Shown here one piece after another: positions 42,357 through 49,236 of a DNA stretch of 64,000 nt (within the stretch, counting starts at the first letter, position 1; each line of letters starts with the position of its first letter). Source of the stretch: Schumannella luteola. GTDB lineage: Bacteria > Actinomycetota > Actinomycetes > Actinomycetales > Microbacteriaceae. The position numbers and the translations under genes were made by a program. The notes beneath the pieces were generated by a model. That model worked only from the letters and a program-made list of their open reading frames with translations, was not told the DNA's origin and searched no databases. Where the stretch lies: positions 3,596,001-3,660,000 of the forward strand of contig NZ_JACBZY010000001.1 of assembly GCF_013408685.1 (NCBI RefSeq). The letters are read 5' to 3'.

Positions 42357-42794
42357 TCACCCCGCTGACGGCGCCTCCGCCGGCGCGAGCTCGGCCGCGC
42401 CCATCGCCGCGGCGACGAGGGCGAAGTCGTGCGCGGTCAGCTCGAGGAGCCCGCGCCGCAGGGCGTAGCCCCAGTTCGGCGTGCTCGTGAGCTCGAGCTC
42501 GCCCGACAGCTCGGCGATCGGCACCGAGCGCACGCCCTCGACGTACTCGACCCGACGCCGCCACATCGCCTCCGGCGACTGCCAGGGCGCCCCGTCGGAG
42601 ATCACGCCGATCGCCGTGAACTCCTTCAGCGCATCCCCCTCGGGGTAGGCCGTCTTCGGCGAGTAGTAGACGAGCCGATCGCCCGGCTCCATGCGGCGCA
42701 GCCCCGCGGCGGCGCCGTGATTCGTCTGCGCGATGCCCATCGCCAGCCCGCGGTGCACGTGCTCGCGCTGCACCACGCCCATCCAGAACCTCAT
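42357..42794 (-). CDS. EVE/PUA-like domain protein (UPF0310 type)
   Basis: 145 aa. MRFWMGVVQREHVHRGLAMGIAQTNHG and GDRLVYYSPKTAYPEGDALKEFTAIGVI are characteristic of the EVE domain, a PUA-related fold that in several proteins recognises modified nucleotides. Full-length for the stand-alone family. The ATG at 42794 follows GGAGGAG; the longer frame adds residues with no family match. Divergent from the SRPBCC gene, with only 59 nt between the starts. Confidence 0.88.
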   Translation of the reverse strand: MRFWMGVVQREHVHRGLAMGIAQTNHGAAAGLRRMEPGDRLVYYSPKTAYPEGDALKEFTAIGVISDGAPWQSPEAMWRRRVEYVEGVRSVPIAELSGELELTSTPNWGYALRRGLLELTAHDFALVAAAMGAAELAPAEAPSAG

Positions 42795-42853
42795 CGGCCG
42801 ACTCCTCCGCTCGTCTGTCGCGAGTGTGGCGCGCACCGCCGACATCCGGTGGA

Positions 42854-43345
42854 ATGGATCGGGTGAAGGTGCGTCTGAAGTTCGAGCTGCCGTGCACGCC
42901 CGACGAGGCGTGGGATCTGGTGCGCTCCCCCGGCGCCCTCACCGCCGTGTCGCGCCCGTGGCTCGCCTTCGACCCGGTCGAGTCGGCCAGTCTGCCCTCC
43001 ACGTGGGAGCAGCGCGCCTACCCGGTCGAGGTGCACGCGCTCTTCGGGCTCGTGCGCGTCGGCGAGCAGACGATCGACGTGAGCTTCCGCGAGAGGGATG
43101 CTCTGCGGGTCTTCGTCGACGACGGCGGCCCGACCGCGGGGGCGCTGAAGCTCGTGACGCGGTGGCGGCACCAGATGGCGATCGCCCCCGGCCGCGACGG
43201 CGCGACGCTCTTCCGCGACCAGCTGAGCTTCTCCGCCGGCGCGGCGACGCTGCTCGTCTGGCCCGCGCTGTGGGCGTTCTGGCAGTGGCGCGGACGCGGC
43301 ATCCGCCGGCTCGCGGCCCGCATCGCGCGCGACGGCGCGGAATGA
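42854..43345 (+). CDS. SRPBCC (START-like) ligand-binding fold protein
   Basis: 163 aa. Starts MDRVKVRLKFELPCTPDEAWDLVRSPGALTAVSRPWLAF, the first strand and helices of the Bet v1/START-like fold, and ends with a long amphipathic helix (FWQWRGRGIRRLAARIA). Such proteins bind hydrophobic small molecules or act as cyclases; no ligand can be named. ATG at 42854 is chosen as the fold begins there. Followed by the helicase leader. Confidence 0.75.
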   Translation: MDRVKVRLKFELPCTPDEAWDLVRSPGALTAVSRPWLAFDPVESASLPSTWEQRAYPVEVHALFGLVRVGEQTIDVSFRERDALRVFVDDGGPTAGALKLVTRWRHQMAIAPGRDGATLFRDQLSFSAGAATLLVWPALWAFWQWRGRGIRRLAARIARDGAE

Positions 43346-43379
43346 CCCGAACGCGACCGCGCTGCCGACCACCGCATTC

Positions 43380-43591
43380 GCCTGCTAAGCTCTACAGGTT
43401 TGCCGCAACTGAAGCGGCACTCGCGTCGTAGAACGCATCCCTCTCCGGACAGGAACACCGTCCGGGATCACCGACCAGGTCGGCCCCGATCCCGCACGTC
43501 CGGATGACATCGCAGAACGGCGCAACGCCCGGCCCGGCCTCCGTCGGATCATTCAGGGCGTCCGTTCACCATCGAAAGCAGCACTACCTCT
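43380..43591 (+). promoter_or_regulatory. Promoter and structured leader of the DEAD-box helicase gene
   Basis: A TAAGCT -10 box lies at about 43385. The following leader of about 200 nt has a CCGGAC/GTCCGG stem (43445-43450 with 43460-43465) and a nested hairpin with outer GGGATC/GATCCC (43464-43469 with 43488-43493) and inner CCGACC/GGTCGG (43471-43476 with 43478-43483). The two stems share two bases, so they may be alternatives. Long structured leaders on RNA-helicase genes often respond to cold or autoregulation; here this is inference. Confidence 0.5.
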
Positions 43592-45238
43592 ATGTCCACG
43601 GACTTCAGCACGCTCGGCGTGCCCTACCCGCTGATCGAGGCCCTCGCCAAGCAGGGCAAGACCAGCGCCTTCCCCATCCAGGCCGACACCCTGCCCGACA
43701 CGCTCGCCGGGCGCGATGTGCTCGGCCGCGGCCGCACCGGCTCGGGCAAGACCCTGGCCTTCTCGATCCCCATGGTCGCGCGCCTCGGCACGCGTCTCGC
43801 CGGCGGCGCCCGCCGCCCCGGTCGTCCGCTCGGCCTCGTGCTCGCGCCGACCCGCGAGCTCGCGACGCAGATCGACGCGACCCTCAAGCCGCTCGCCGAG
43901 GCCTACGGCCTCACCACGACCACGATCTTCGGCGGCATCAACCAGAAGCGCCAGGTCGAGGCTCTGCGTGCCGGCGTCGACATCGTCGTCGCCTGCCCCG
44001 GTCGCCTCGAAGACCTCATGAAGCAGGGCTTCGTGCACCTCGACGCCGTCGAGGTCACCGTGATCGACGAGGCCGACCACATGGCCGACCTGGGCTTCCT
44101 GCCCGGTGTGACCCGCATCCTGTCGGCGACCGGCAGCGAGGGGCAGCGGATGCTGTTCAGCGCCACGCTCGACAACGGCGTCGACAAGCTCGTGCGCCGC
44201 TTCCTGCAGAACGAGGTGCTGCACTCGGTCGACGAGGCCACCTCGCCGGTCGCGGCGATGAGCCACACCGTGTTCCGCGTCGAGAGCGCCGAGGGCAAGA
44301 CCGAGCTCGTGCAGAAGCTCGCCTCGGGCACCGGCAAGCGCATCCTCTTCCTGCGCACCAAGCACGCCGCCAAGAAGCTGGCGCAGAAGCTGACCGCCGC
44401 CGGCATCCCGGCCGTCGACCTGCACGGCAACCTGAGCCAGCCGCAGCGCGACCGCAACCTGGCGGCCTTCGGCGGCGGAGATGTGCGCGTGCTCGTCGCG
44501 ACCGACGTCGCCGCGCGCGGTGTGCACGTCGACAACGTCGAGCTGGTCGTTCACGTCGACCCGCCCATGGAGCACAAGGCCTACCTGCACCGCTCGGGCC
44601 GCACCGCCCGTGCCGGCGCCGAGGGCGCGGTCGTCACGATCGCGATGCCCAGCCAGATGGACGACCTGAAGAAGCTGCTGCGCAAGGCCGCGATCCAGGT
44701 CGAGCCGCAGACCGTGACCGCCGCCTCGCCCGAGGTGGATGCGCTGGTCGGCGCCGTCGCGGACTACGTCAAGCCCGCCCCGAAGCCGGAGCGTCAGCAG
44801 CAGGGCGGCGGCGGTCTCTCGACCGGCGCGAACGCCCAGCGCAAGCGCGCGCTGCGCGAGGAGCGCGATGGTCAGGGCGGCGGTCGTGGTGGACGTGGCG
44901 GCTCCGGTCGTGACGGCGCGGGCCGCAGCGGCGACGTCGCCGGTTCGGGCCAGGGACGCGGGCGCGGCCGTGGCGCCGGCGTCGGAACGGGCGCCAAGGC
45001 GACCGCGGGCGAGCAGCGCCGCGACCGCTCGGGCCGCCCCGAGGGCGTCCGTTCGGGCGAGAGCGCGCCCACCAAGACCCAGCACGCGCGTCACGAGGAG
45101 GCCGGCCGCGTCGGCGTCTCGAAGCGCCGCACCGGCCGTCGCGCCGGCGCCGCCGCAGGCTCGGCCGGGGGCTCGTCGAAGCTCATGGTCGGATCGGTCG
45201 TGCGTCAGAACGGCGGAGGCCGCCGCTCGGGCTACTGA
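43592..45238 (+). CDS. DEAD-box RNA helicase
   Basis: 548 aa. Complete two-domain core: Q motif region (FPIQADTLPDTLAGRDVLG), Walker A GRTGSGKT, PTRELATQ, DEAD box VIDEADHMADLGFLP, SAT motif MLFSATLDNGVDKL, then VLVATDVAARGVHVDNVELVVHVD and HRSGRTARAG. From about residue 400 a basic tail rich in Gly-Arg repeats (RGGRGGSGRDG and similar) supplies non-specific RNA binding, as in cold-shock helicases such as RhlE/DeaD. ATG begins MSTDFSTLGVPYPLIEALAKQG. A strong terminator follows the stop. Confidence 0.95.
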   Translation: MSTDFSTLGVPYPLIEALAKQGKTSAFPIQADTLPDTLAGRDVLGRGRTGSGKTLAFSIPMVARLGTRLAGGARRPGRPLGLVLAPTRELATQIDATLKPLAEAYGLTTTTIFGGINQKRQVEALRAGVDIVVACPGRLEDLMKQGFVHLDAVEVTVIDEADHMADLGFLPGVTRILSATGSEGQRMLFSATLDNGVDKLVRRFLQNEVLHSVDEATSPVAAMSHTVFRVESAEGKTELVQKLASGTGKRILFLRTKHAAKKLAQKLTAAGIPAVDLHGNLSQPQRDRNLAAFGGGDVRVLVATDVAARGVHVDNVELVVHVDPPMEHKAYLHRSGRTARAGAEGAVVTIAMPSQMDDLKKLLRKAAIQVEPQTVTAASPEVDALVGAVADYVKPAPKPERQQQGGGGLSTGANAQRKRALREERDGQGGGRGGRGGSGRDGAGRSGDVAGSGQGRGRGRGAGVGTGAKATAGEQRRDRSGRPEGVRSGESAPTKTQHARHEEAGRVGVSKRRTGRRAGAAAGSAGGSSKLMVGSVVRQNGGGRRSGY

Positions 45239-45250
45239 GCCGTCAGCTCA

Positions 45251-45289
45251 GCAGGAGGCCCCCGATCCCTGGGATCGGGGGCCTCCTGC
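45251..45289. terminator. Bidirectional terminator between the helicase and lipoprotein genes
   Basis: Near-perfect inverted repeat of 17 or more bp (45251-45269 with 45271-45289), 12 nt past the helicase stop and 36 nt past the stop of the converging lipoprotein gene. Suits both strands. Confidence 0.85.
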
Positions 45290-45325
45290 GTGTCCGGAGC
45301 GGGCGAGCAGCCCATCGGCGCCAGG

Positions 45326-45847
45326 TCAGATCTTGGCGTCCTTGACGCTCTGGTCGAGGCCGTCGTAGTAGTAGTCGTTCGCCGTGCAGATCGCGACGTG
45401 ATCGCCGGCGTCCCATCCGTCCTCGTCGGGCGTCCAGGCCCAGCTGTCGAGCGACGAGTCGGCGTAGGGGATGCCGACGTAGTCGGTGAGCGCCTGCGAG
45501 CAGAGCGCGCGTGAGACCTTGTCGACCTTGATGTCGCCCGGGTAATCGGTGCCGTCGAGCGTCGGCAGCGCGGTGACCTCGTAGTCGTGCAGCTCAGTGC
45601 AGTCGACGATCTCGGTCTCGTAGTCCTCGTCGGGCTCGAGGAAGCAGTCGCCCACCTTCAGCTCGGTCAGGGCCGTGTCGTAGTCGGGATCGACGTAGCC
45701 GCCCGAGCCCGAGTAGCCACCGCCCCCGCCGCCGCCACCGAGCGCGCGGCCGAGGTCGCGTGCGGTGTCGAACACCGCGCATCCGCTCAGGGTCGTCACG
45801 AGAGTCACAGCCGCCAGCGCGGCGACGAGGATGCGGGCGGGGCGCAC
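45326..45847 (-). CDS. Septum-formation-family (PF13845-like) lipoprotein, copy 2
   Basis: 173 aa. Lipoprotein signal MRPARILVAALAAVTLVTTLSGC, cysteine at residue 23, a Gly/Tyr-rich linker, then ELKVGDCFLEPDEDYETEIVDCTELHDYEVTAL and RALCSQALTDYVG, with cysteine spacing and the C-terminal VAICTAND as in the septum-formation domain family. The family name comes from a weak link with cell division; biochemical role unknown. The GTG start is preceded by the same sequence (GACCGAACGGATCCGCC) as its paralogue, 35 nt after that gene's stop, so this is a tandem duplication in one operon. Confidence 0.85.
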   Translation of the reverse strand: MRPARILVAALAAVTLVTTLSGCAVFDTARDLGRALGGGGGGGGYSGSGGYVDPDYDTALTELKVGDCFLEPDEDYETEIVDCTELHDYEVTALPTLDGTDYPGDIKVDKVSRALCSQALTDYVGIPYADSSLDSWAWTPDEDGWDAGDHVAICTANDYYYDGLDQSVKDAKI

Positions 45848-45882
45848 GGCGGATCCGTTCGGTCGGGCGGGGCGTCAGGCGC

Positions 45883-46422
45883 TCAGATGCGGGCGCCCTT
45901 GAAGCTGGCGTCGAGGGGAGCGTAGTCGACGTCGTAGCCGAAGCAGATCGTCGTGTGATCGCCGGTGCGCCAGATCGTGCGCGTCGGCGTGAAGTAGCTG
46001 TAGTCGAGCGACGAGCTGTCGTAGTCGAGCCCGTCGTAGTCGACGAGCGCCTGCAGGCAGGCGTCATCCGAGCGGGTGGCGATCTCGTCGTCGCCCGGGT
46101 AGGCGTCCTCGTCTCCGACTGTGACGAGCGCGGTGACCTCGTTGTCATGGCTGGTGTCGCAGTCGACGATCGAGGTGAACAGATCGTCATCGGGGTCCTG
46201 GAAGCAGTCGCCCACCTCGAGGTCGTCGACCGAGTCCTCGTAGTCGCTCACGACGTTGTCGCCCGGAGCGGAACCGGAGCTCGATCCTCCGCTCGACGCC
46301 GAGCCGCCGCCGCCGAGTGCGCGGCCGATGTCGCGCGCGGTGTCGAAGGCGGCGCATCCGCCGAGCGTGACGACGAGGGTCGCGGCCGCGAGGGCGGCGA
46401 CGAGGATGCGGGCGGGGCGCAC
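45883..46422 (-). CDS. Septum-formation-family (PF13845-like) lipoprotein, copy 1
   Basis: 179 aa. Nearly identical signal peptide to the following gene (MRPARILVAALAAATLVVTLGGC, cysteine 23), a Ser/Gly-rich linker, and the same domain (DLEVGDCFQDPDDDLFTSIVDCDTSHDNEVTAL ... ACLQALVDYDG ... TTICFGYD). The mature domains have diverged much more than the signal and upstream DNA, suggesting gene conversion or recent selection on the domain. The GTG start at 46422 is fixed by comparison with the paralogue; a long open frame upstream is not coding for this protein. Confidence 0.85.
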   Translation of the reverse strand: MRPARILVAALAAATLVVTLGGCAAFDTARDIGRALGGGGSASSGGSSSGSAPGDNVVSDYEDSVDDLEVGDCFQDPDDDLFTSIVDCDTSHDNEVTALVTVGDEDAYPGDDEIATRSDDACLQALVDYDGLDYDSSSLDYSYFTPTRTIWRTGDHTTICFGYDVDYAPLDASFKGARI

Positions 46423-46504
46423 GGCGGATCCGTTCGGTCGAGGTGAGCCGACGGGGTGAGACGTCAGCGCTGCCGCCGGTCGGTGTTCCGGCGATGGTGA
46501 GGGA

Positions 46505-46559
46505 ACAGTACGTGAGCATCGCCCGTGACGGGAAACTCGAGCACGGCCCCAGTCCGGGG
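46505..46559 (-). promoter_or_regulatory. Possible promoter of the septum-formation lipoprotein pair
   Basis: On the minus strand a TACTGT -10 box (46510-46505) about 80 nt before the GTG. A CCCCGGACTGGGG palindrome (46559-46547) lies 49 nt upstream of it, with a smaller CCCGTCACGGG in between. It resembles, at a different spacing, the boxes before the surface-protein genes. Confidence 0.35.
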
Positions 46560-46625
46560 CGCGCCCGGCCGGACCCGGGAAGGGCACCGACGCGGCGCCG
46601 GGCGTGGCGCCGACTCGCGCCAGGA

Positions 46626-48641
46626 TCAGACCCGCAGGTCGAGCCACCCCACCTCGGCCGGGCTCAGCTCGATCGCGAGGGCGGCGAGCGACGACCGCGT
46701 CTCGTCGAGCGTGCGCGGACCGATCAGCGGGAAGGTCGGGAAGGGCTGCGCGAGCACGTAGGCGAGCGCGATCGCCGTCGGGGCGACGCCGCGCTGCTCG
46801 GCCAACTCGCGGGCGCGGCGCAGCCGCTCGAAGTTGCCGTCGCTGTAGTAGCAGCGCACCAGCTCGGGGTCGCTGACGTCGGCCGGATCGGCGCGCGCGA
46901 AGAAGCCGCGCGCCTGCGACGACCACGGGAACAGCGGCGTCTGTGTGCGCTCGAGCCACTCCTTGGATGCGGCATCGGTCGCGCGCTCGCAGCCCTCCCA
47001 CGGCACGTCGAGCGCCTCGGCGAGACCGAAGTGATTGCTCAGCACCGTGAATCCGCGCCGGCCGTTCGCCTCGGCGTAGGCGCGGGCCGCATCCATCCGC
47101 GCCGGTGTCCAGTTCGAGCCGCCGAAGGCGCCGATGCGGCCCGCGCGCCAGTGCTCGTCGAGTACGTCGACGAACTCGCCGACGGGCACCTCGGGGTTGT
47201 CGCGGTGCAGGAAGTAGAGGTCGGCGCGGTCGGTCTGCAGCCGGTCGAGGCTCTCGTGCAGCTGGCGGGTGACCGACTCGGGATCGCAGTGCGGCGTGTG
47301 GGCGCCCTTGACGATCAGGGCCAGCTCGTCGCGGATGCCGCGCTGGCGCATCCACTCGCCCACCAGCCGCTCCTGGCGGCCCTGCGCGTAGACCCAGGCG
47401 GTGTCGATCACGGTGCCGCCGTGCTCGACGAAGTCGTCGAACATGACGGCGGCCTGCCGCAGGGTGGTCTGGTTGTCGGCGCCCATGACGAGGCGCGACA
47501 GCGGCACCCGCACGCCCTCGACGGCGCCCATCGGCATCGTGCCGCGGCTCGCACGGCGCAGCGGCTCGCCCGAGACGGGCGAAACCGGGGCGTCGGCACG
47601 CTCGCTCGCGTAGACGGCGCCGATGCCGTGCCGCCAGCGGCGCTCGAGCTCGGCCATCGCGGTGCTGTGCGACCAGGGCACGAGCGACGACTCGAGGTCG
47701 CCGGCGGCGGCCGCGGCGGCGAGCGCGTCGGCCTCGCCCGCGTACTGCGCGAAGGGCGGGAAGACGAGCTTCTGATCGGGGGCGCCCGGGCGCTGCAGCA
47801 GTGCGTGCACGGGGCGCTCGGGGTGGGGCGTCCACGGATCGGCGAGAGTGAGGATGCCGCCCTCGCCGACCACGCGCACCTGCGACTCGAGCTGGATCGA
47901 CACCGCGCATTCGAGCTGGGCGGTGAGCGCCGGCGCTCCGTCGTCCGCCGCCGGCAGCACGACCGTCATCGCCGCCCAGCGGTCGACGCCGTTCTCGTCG
48001 GCGCGACCTGCCGTGTCGACGCGCGCCGCGGCGAGCGCCGCCGGGTCGACGCGGTGACCCGCCGCATCCGCCACCAGGGTGAGCGCCGACAGGGTGTAGC
48101 AGCCGACGTCGAGCACACCGCCGCCGGCGAGCTCGGGCAGCGTGATGCGCGAGGGCTCGTCGCCGCCCGCGAAGCCGAAGCGGGCGGAGACCGACAGGAT
48201 GCGGCCCAGCTCGCCGTCGCGCAGCATCCGCTCGAGCGCACGCCACTGCGGATGGGCACGGTGCATGAACGCCTCGAGCAGCACGACGCCGTTCTCGCGG
48301 GCGGCCTGCTGCACGGCCATCGTGTGCGCCGGATCGGCGGTGAGCGGCTTCTCGACCAGCACGTGCTTGCCCGCGCGCGCCGCCCGGATCGCCCACTCCG
48401 CGTGCTGCGGATGCGGCGTCGCGACGTAGACGGCATCCACCGCCGGGTCGGCGAGCAGGTCGGCGTAGGAGCCGTGCGGAACCGGCACGTCGTCGAACTC
48501 GGCCGCGAACTCCCGCGCCCGGGCCAGATCGCGGCTCGCGATCGCGACGAACCGCCCCGTCGCGCTCAGCGGCAGCTGCCGTGCGAAGGCGCGGGCGATT
48601 CCGCCGGCGCCGATGATGCCCCACCCCGTCGTGTCGGTCAT
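46626..48641 (-). CDS. Fused Gfo/Idh/MocA oxidoreductase and aldo/keto reductase
   Basis: 671 aa, two enzymes in one chain. Residues 1-about 345: Gfo/Idh/MocA fold with nucleotide loop WGIIGAGGIARAF, VYVATPHPQHAEWAIRAARAGKHVLVEKPLT (EKP motif), and GGGVLDVGCYTLSAL. Residues about 370-671: aldo/keto reductase barrel with the catalytic set in VIDTAWVYAQG (Asp, Tyr), IVKGAHT (Lys) and YFLHRDN (His), and C-terminal cofactor segment PLIGPRTLDETRSSL. Both parts use NAD(P)(H) and probably act on one sugar or polyol by successive steps; this is inference. The ATG is 7 nt after TAGGCT, leaderless, and that promoter-start unit is repeated four more times upstream. Confidence 0.9.
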   Translation of the reverse strand: MTDTTGWGIIGAGGIARAFARQLPLSATGRFVAIASRDLARAREFAAEFDDVPVPHGSYADLLADPAVDAVYVATPHPQHAEWAIRAARAGKHVLVEKPLTADPAHTMAVQQAARENGVVLLEAFMHRAHPQWRALERMLRDGELGRILSVSARFGFAGGDEPSRITLPELAGGGVLDVGCYTLSALTLVADAAGHRVDPAALAAARVDTAGRADENGVDRWAAMTVVLPAADDGAPALTAQLECAVSIQLESQVRVVGEGGILTLADPWTPHPERPVHALLQRPGAPDQKLVFPPFAQYAGEADALAAAAAAGDLESSLVPWSHSTAMAELERRWRHGIGAVYASERADAPVSPVSGEPLRRASRGTMPMGAVEGVRVPLSRLVMGADNQTTLRQAAVMFDDFVEHGGTVIDTAWVYAQGRQERLVGEWMRQRGIRDELALIVKGAHTPHCDPESVTRQLHESLDRLQTDRADLYFLHRDNPEVPVGEFVDVLDEHWRAGRIGAFGGSNWTPARMDAARAYAEANGRRGFTVLSNHFGLAEALDVPWEGCERATDAASKEWLERTQTPLFPWSSQARGFFARADPADVSDPELVRCYYSDGNFERLRRARELAEQRGVAPTAIALAYVLAQPFPTFPLIGPRTLDETRSSLAALAIELSPAEVGWLDLRV

Positions 48642-48975
48642 GCACGTCAGCCTAGGGACCGCATCCGCCTCAGCATCGGCACGGATGCCACCGACTCACC
48701 TCGCGACCGTGTCGGTCATGCACGTCAGCCTAGGGACCGCATCCGCCTCAGCATCGGCACGGATGCCACCGACTCACCTCGCGACCGTGTCGGTCATGCA
48801 CGTCAGCCTAGGGACCGCATCCGCCTCAGCATCGGCACGGATGCCACCGACTCACCTCGCGACCGTGTCGGTCATGCACGTCAGCCTAGGGACCGCATCC
48901 GCCTCAGCATCGGCACGGATGCCACCGACTCACCTCGCGACCGTGTCGGTCATGCACGTCAGCCTAGGGACCGCA
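48631..48975. repeat. 78-bp tandem repeat array, 4 full units and one partial
   Basis: Units begin at 48631, 48709, 48787 and 48865, essentially identical, with a partial fifth at 48943-48975. On the minus strand each unit contains TAGGCT, 7 nt, ATG and then ACCGACAC, the true start of the oxidoreductase gene in the unit at 48631. In the other units the ATG opens a seven-codon frame (MTDTVAR) ending at TGA. The period is a multiple of three, so long artificial frames cross the array. No spacers, hence not CRISPR. Confidence 0.95.
48649..48654 (-). promoter_or_regulatory. Leaderless promoter (-10 TAGGCT) of the fused oxidoreductase
   Basis: TAGGCT at 48654-48649, 7 nt, then ATG at 48641. Further copies of the same hexamer lie at 78-nt intervals upstream in the array, so up to five start points are possible. 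Confidence 0.6.
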
Positions 48976-49207
48976 CGCGACTCCGCGTCGGAGCCGAGCG
49001 GCTCGGCGAGCGGCTCGGCGAGCGGCTCGGCGATCGGTCGCGCCGGTCGCACCATCGCGCGCGTTCCTCAGGGCTGGCACGGATCCCGCCGCGCCGACGG
49101 CAGGGGGATAGTCGGCACACCTGAGGATTCGAAGTCTCTTCTGTGCACGCCGTGCCGGCGCTCTCCCCTCCCCCCGGGGTCCGGCTGACTCTCCCCCACT
49201 CGTCGAT

Positions 49208-49231
49208 GGCGGACGCACCGCCAGAACGGCA
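49208..49231 (+). promoter_or_regulatory. Pre-start hairpin and AGAACGGCA element, surface gene 1
   Basis: GGCGG/CCGCC stem (49208-49212 with 49218-49222) followed by AGAACGGCA (49223-49231), 5 nt before the ATG. The same arrangement precedes the next three surface genes. AGAACGGCA resembles the extended Shine-Dalgarno sequence AGAAAGGAG with changes. Confidence 0.55.
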
Positions 49232-49236
49232 CAGAC

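Larger units (their letters stand above)
48642..49236. other. 595-nt gap between the fused oxidoreductase and the first surface-protein gene
   Basis: Holds the 78-bp repeat array (to 48975), then a short run of the 12-mer CGGCTCGGCGAG repeated about three times near 49000-49035, and finally the upstream region of the plus-strand surface gene with a hairpin just before its start. No gene seen. Confidence 0.75.

Noticed and set aside
43385-43440. tRNA-like or selfish RNA in the helicase leader
   Set aside because: No cloverleaf or CCA end could be drawn; the stems fit a leader better.
48631-48975. CRISPR array
   Set aside because: Units are contiguous and identical with no variable spacers, the period is too long, and no cas genes are near.
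46443-49124. Plus-strand open frame of 893 codons crossing the 78-bp repeats, with repeated 26-residue units
   Set aside because: The repeat period of 78 keeps all frames open; the apparent repeat protein has no start signal or recognisable fold, and the region is antisense to the fused oxidoreductase.
49081-49140. Palindromic box before surface gene 1
   Set aside because: Several C-runs and G-runs are present but none forms the palindrome at the proper distance from a -10; the gene is considered outside the shared promoter group.
48613-49188. 191-codon frame made of four 26-residue repeats (MHVSLGTASASASARMP pattern)
   Set aside because: Consequence of the promoter-containing DNA repeat; no ribosome-binding site and no continuation into a domain.
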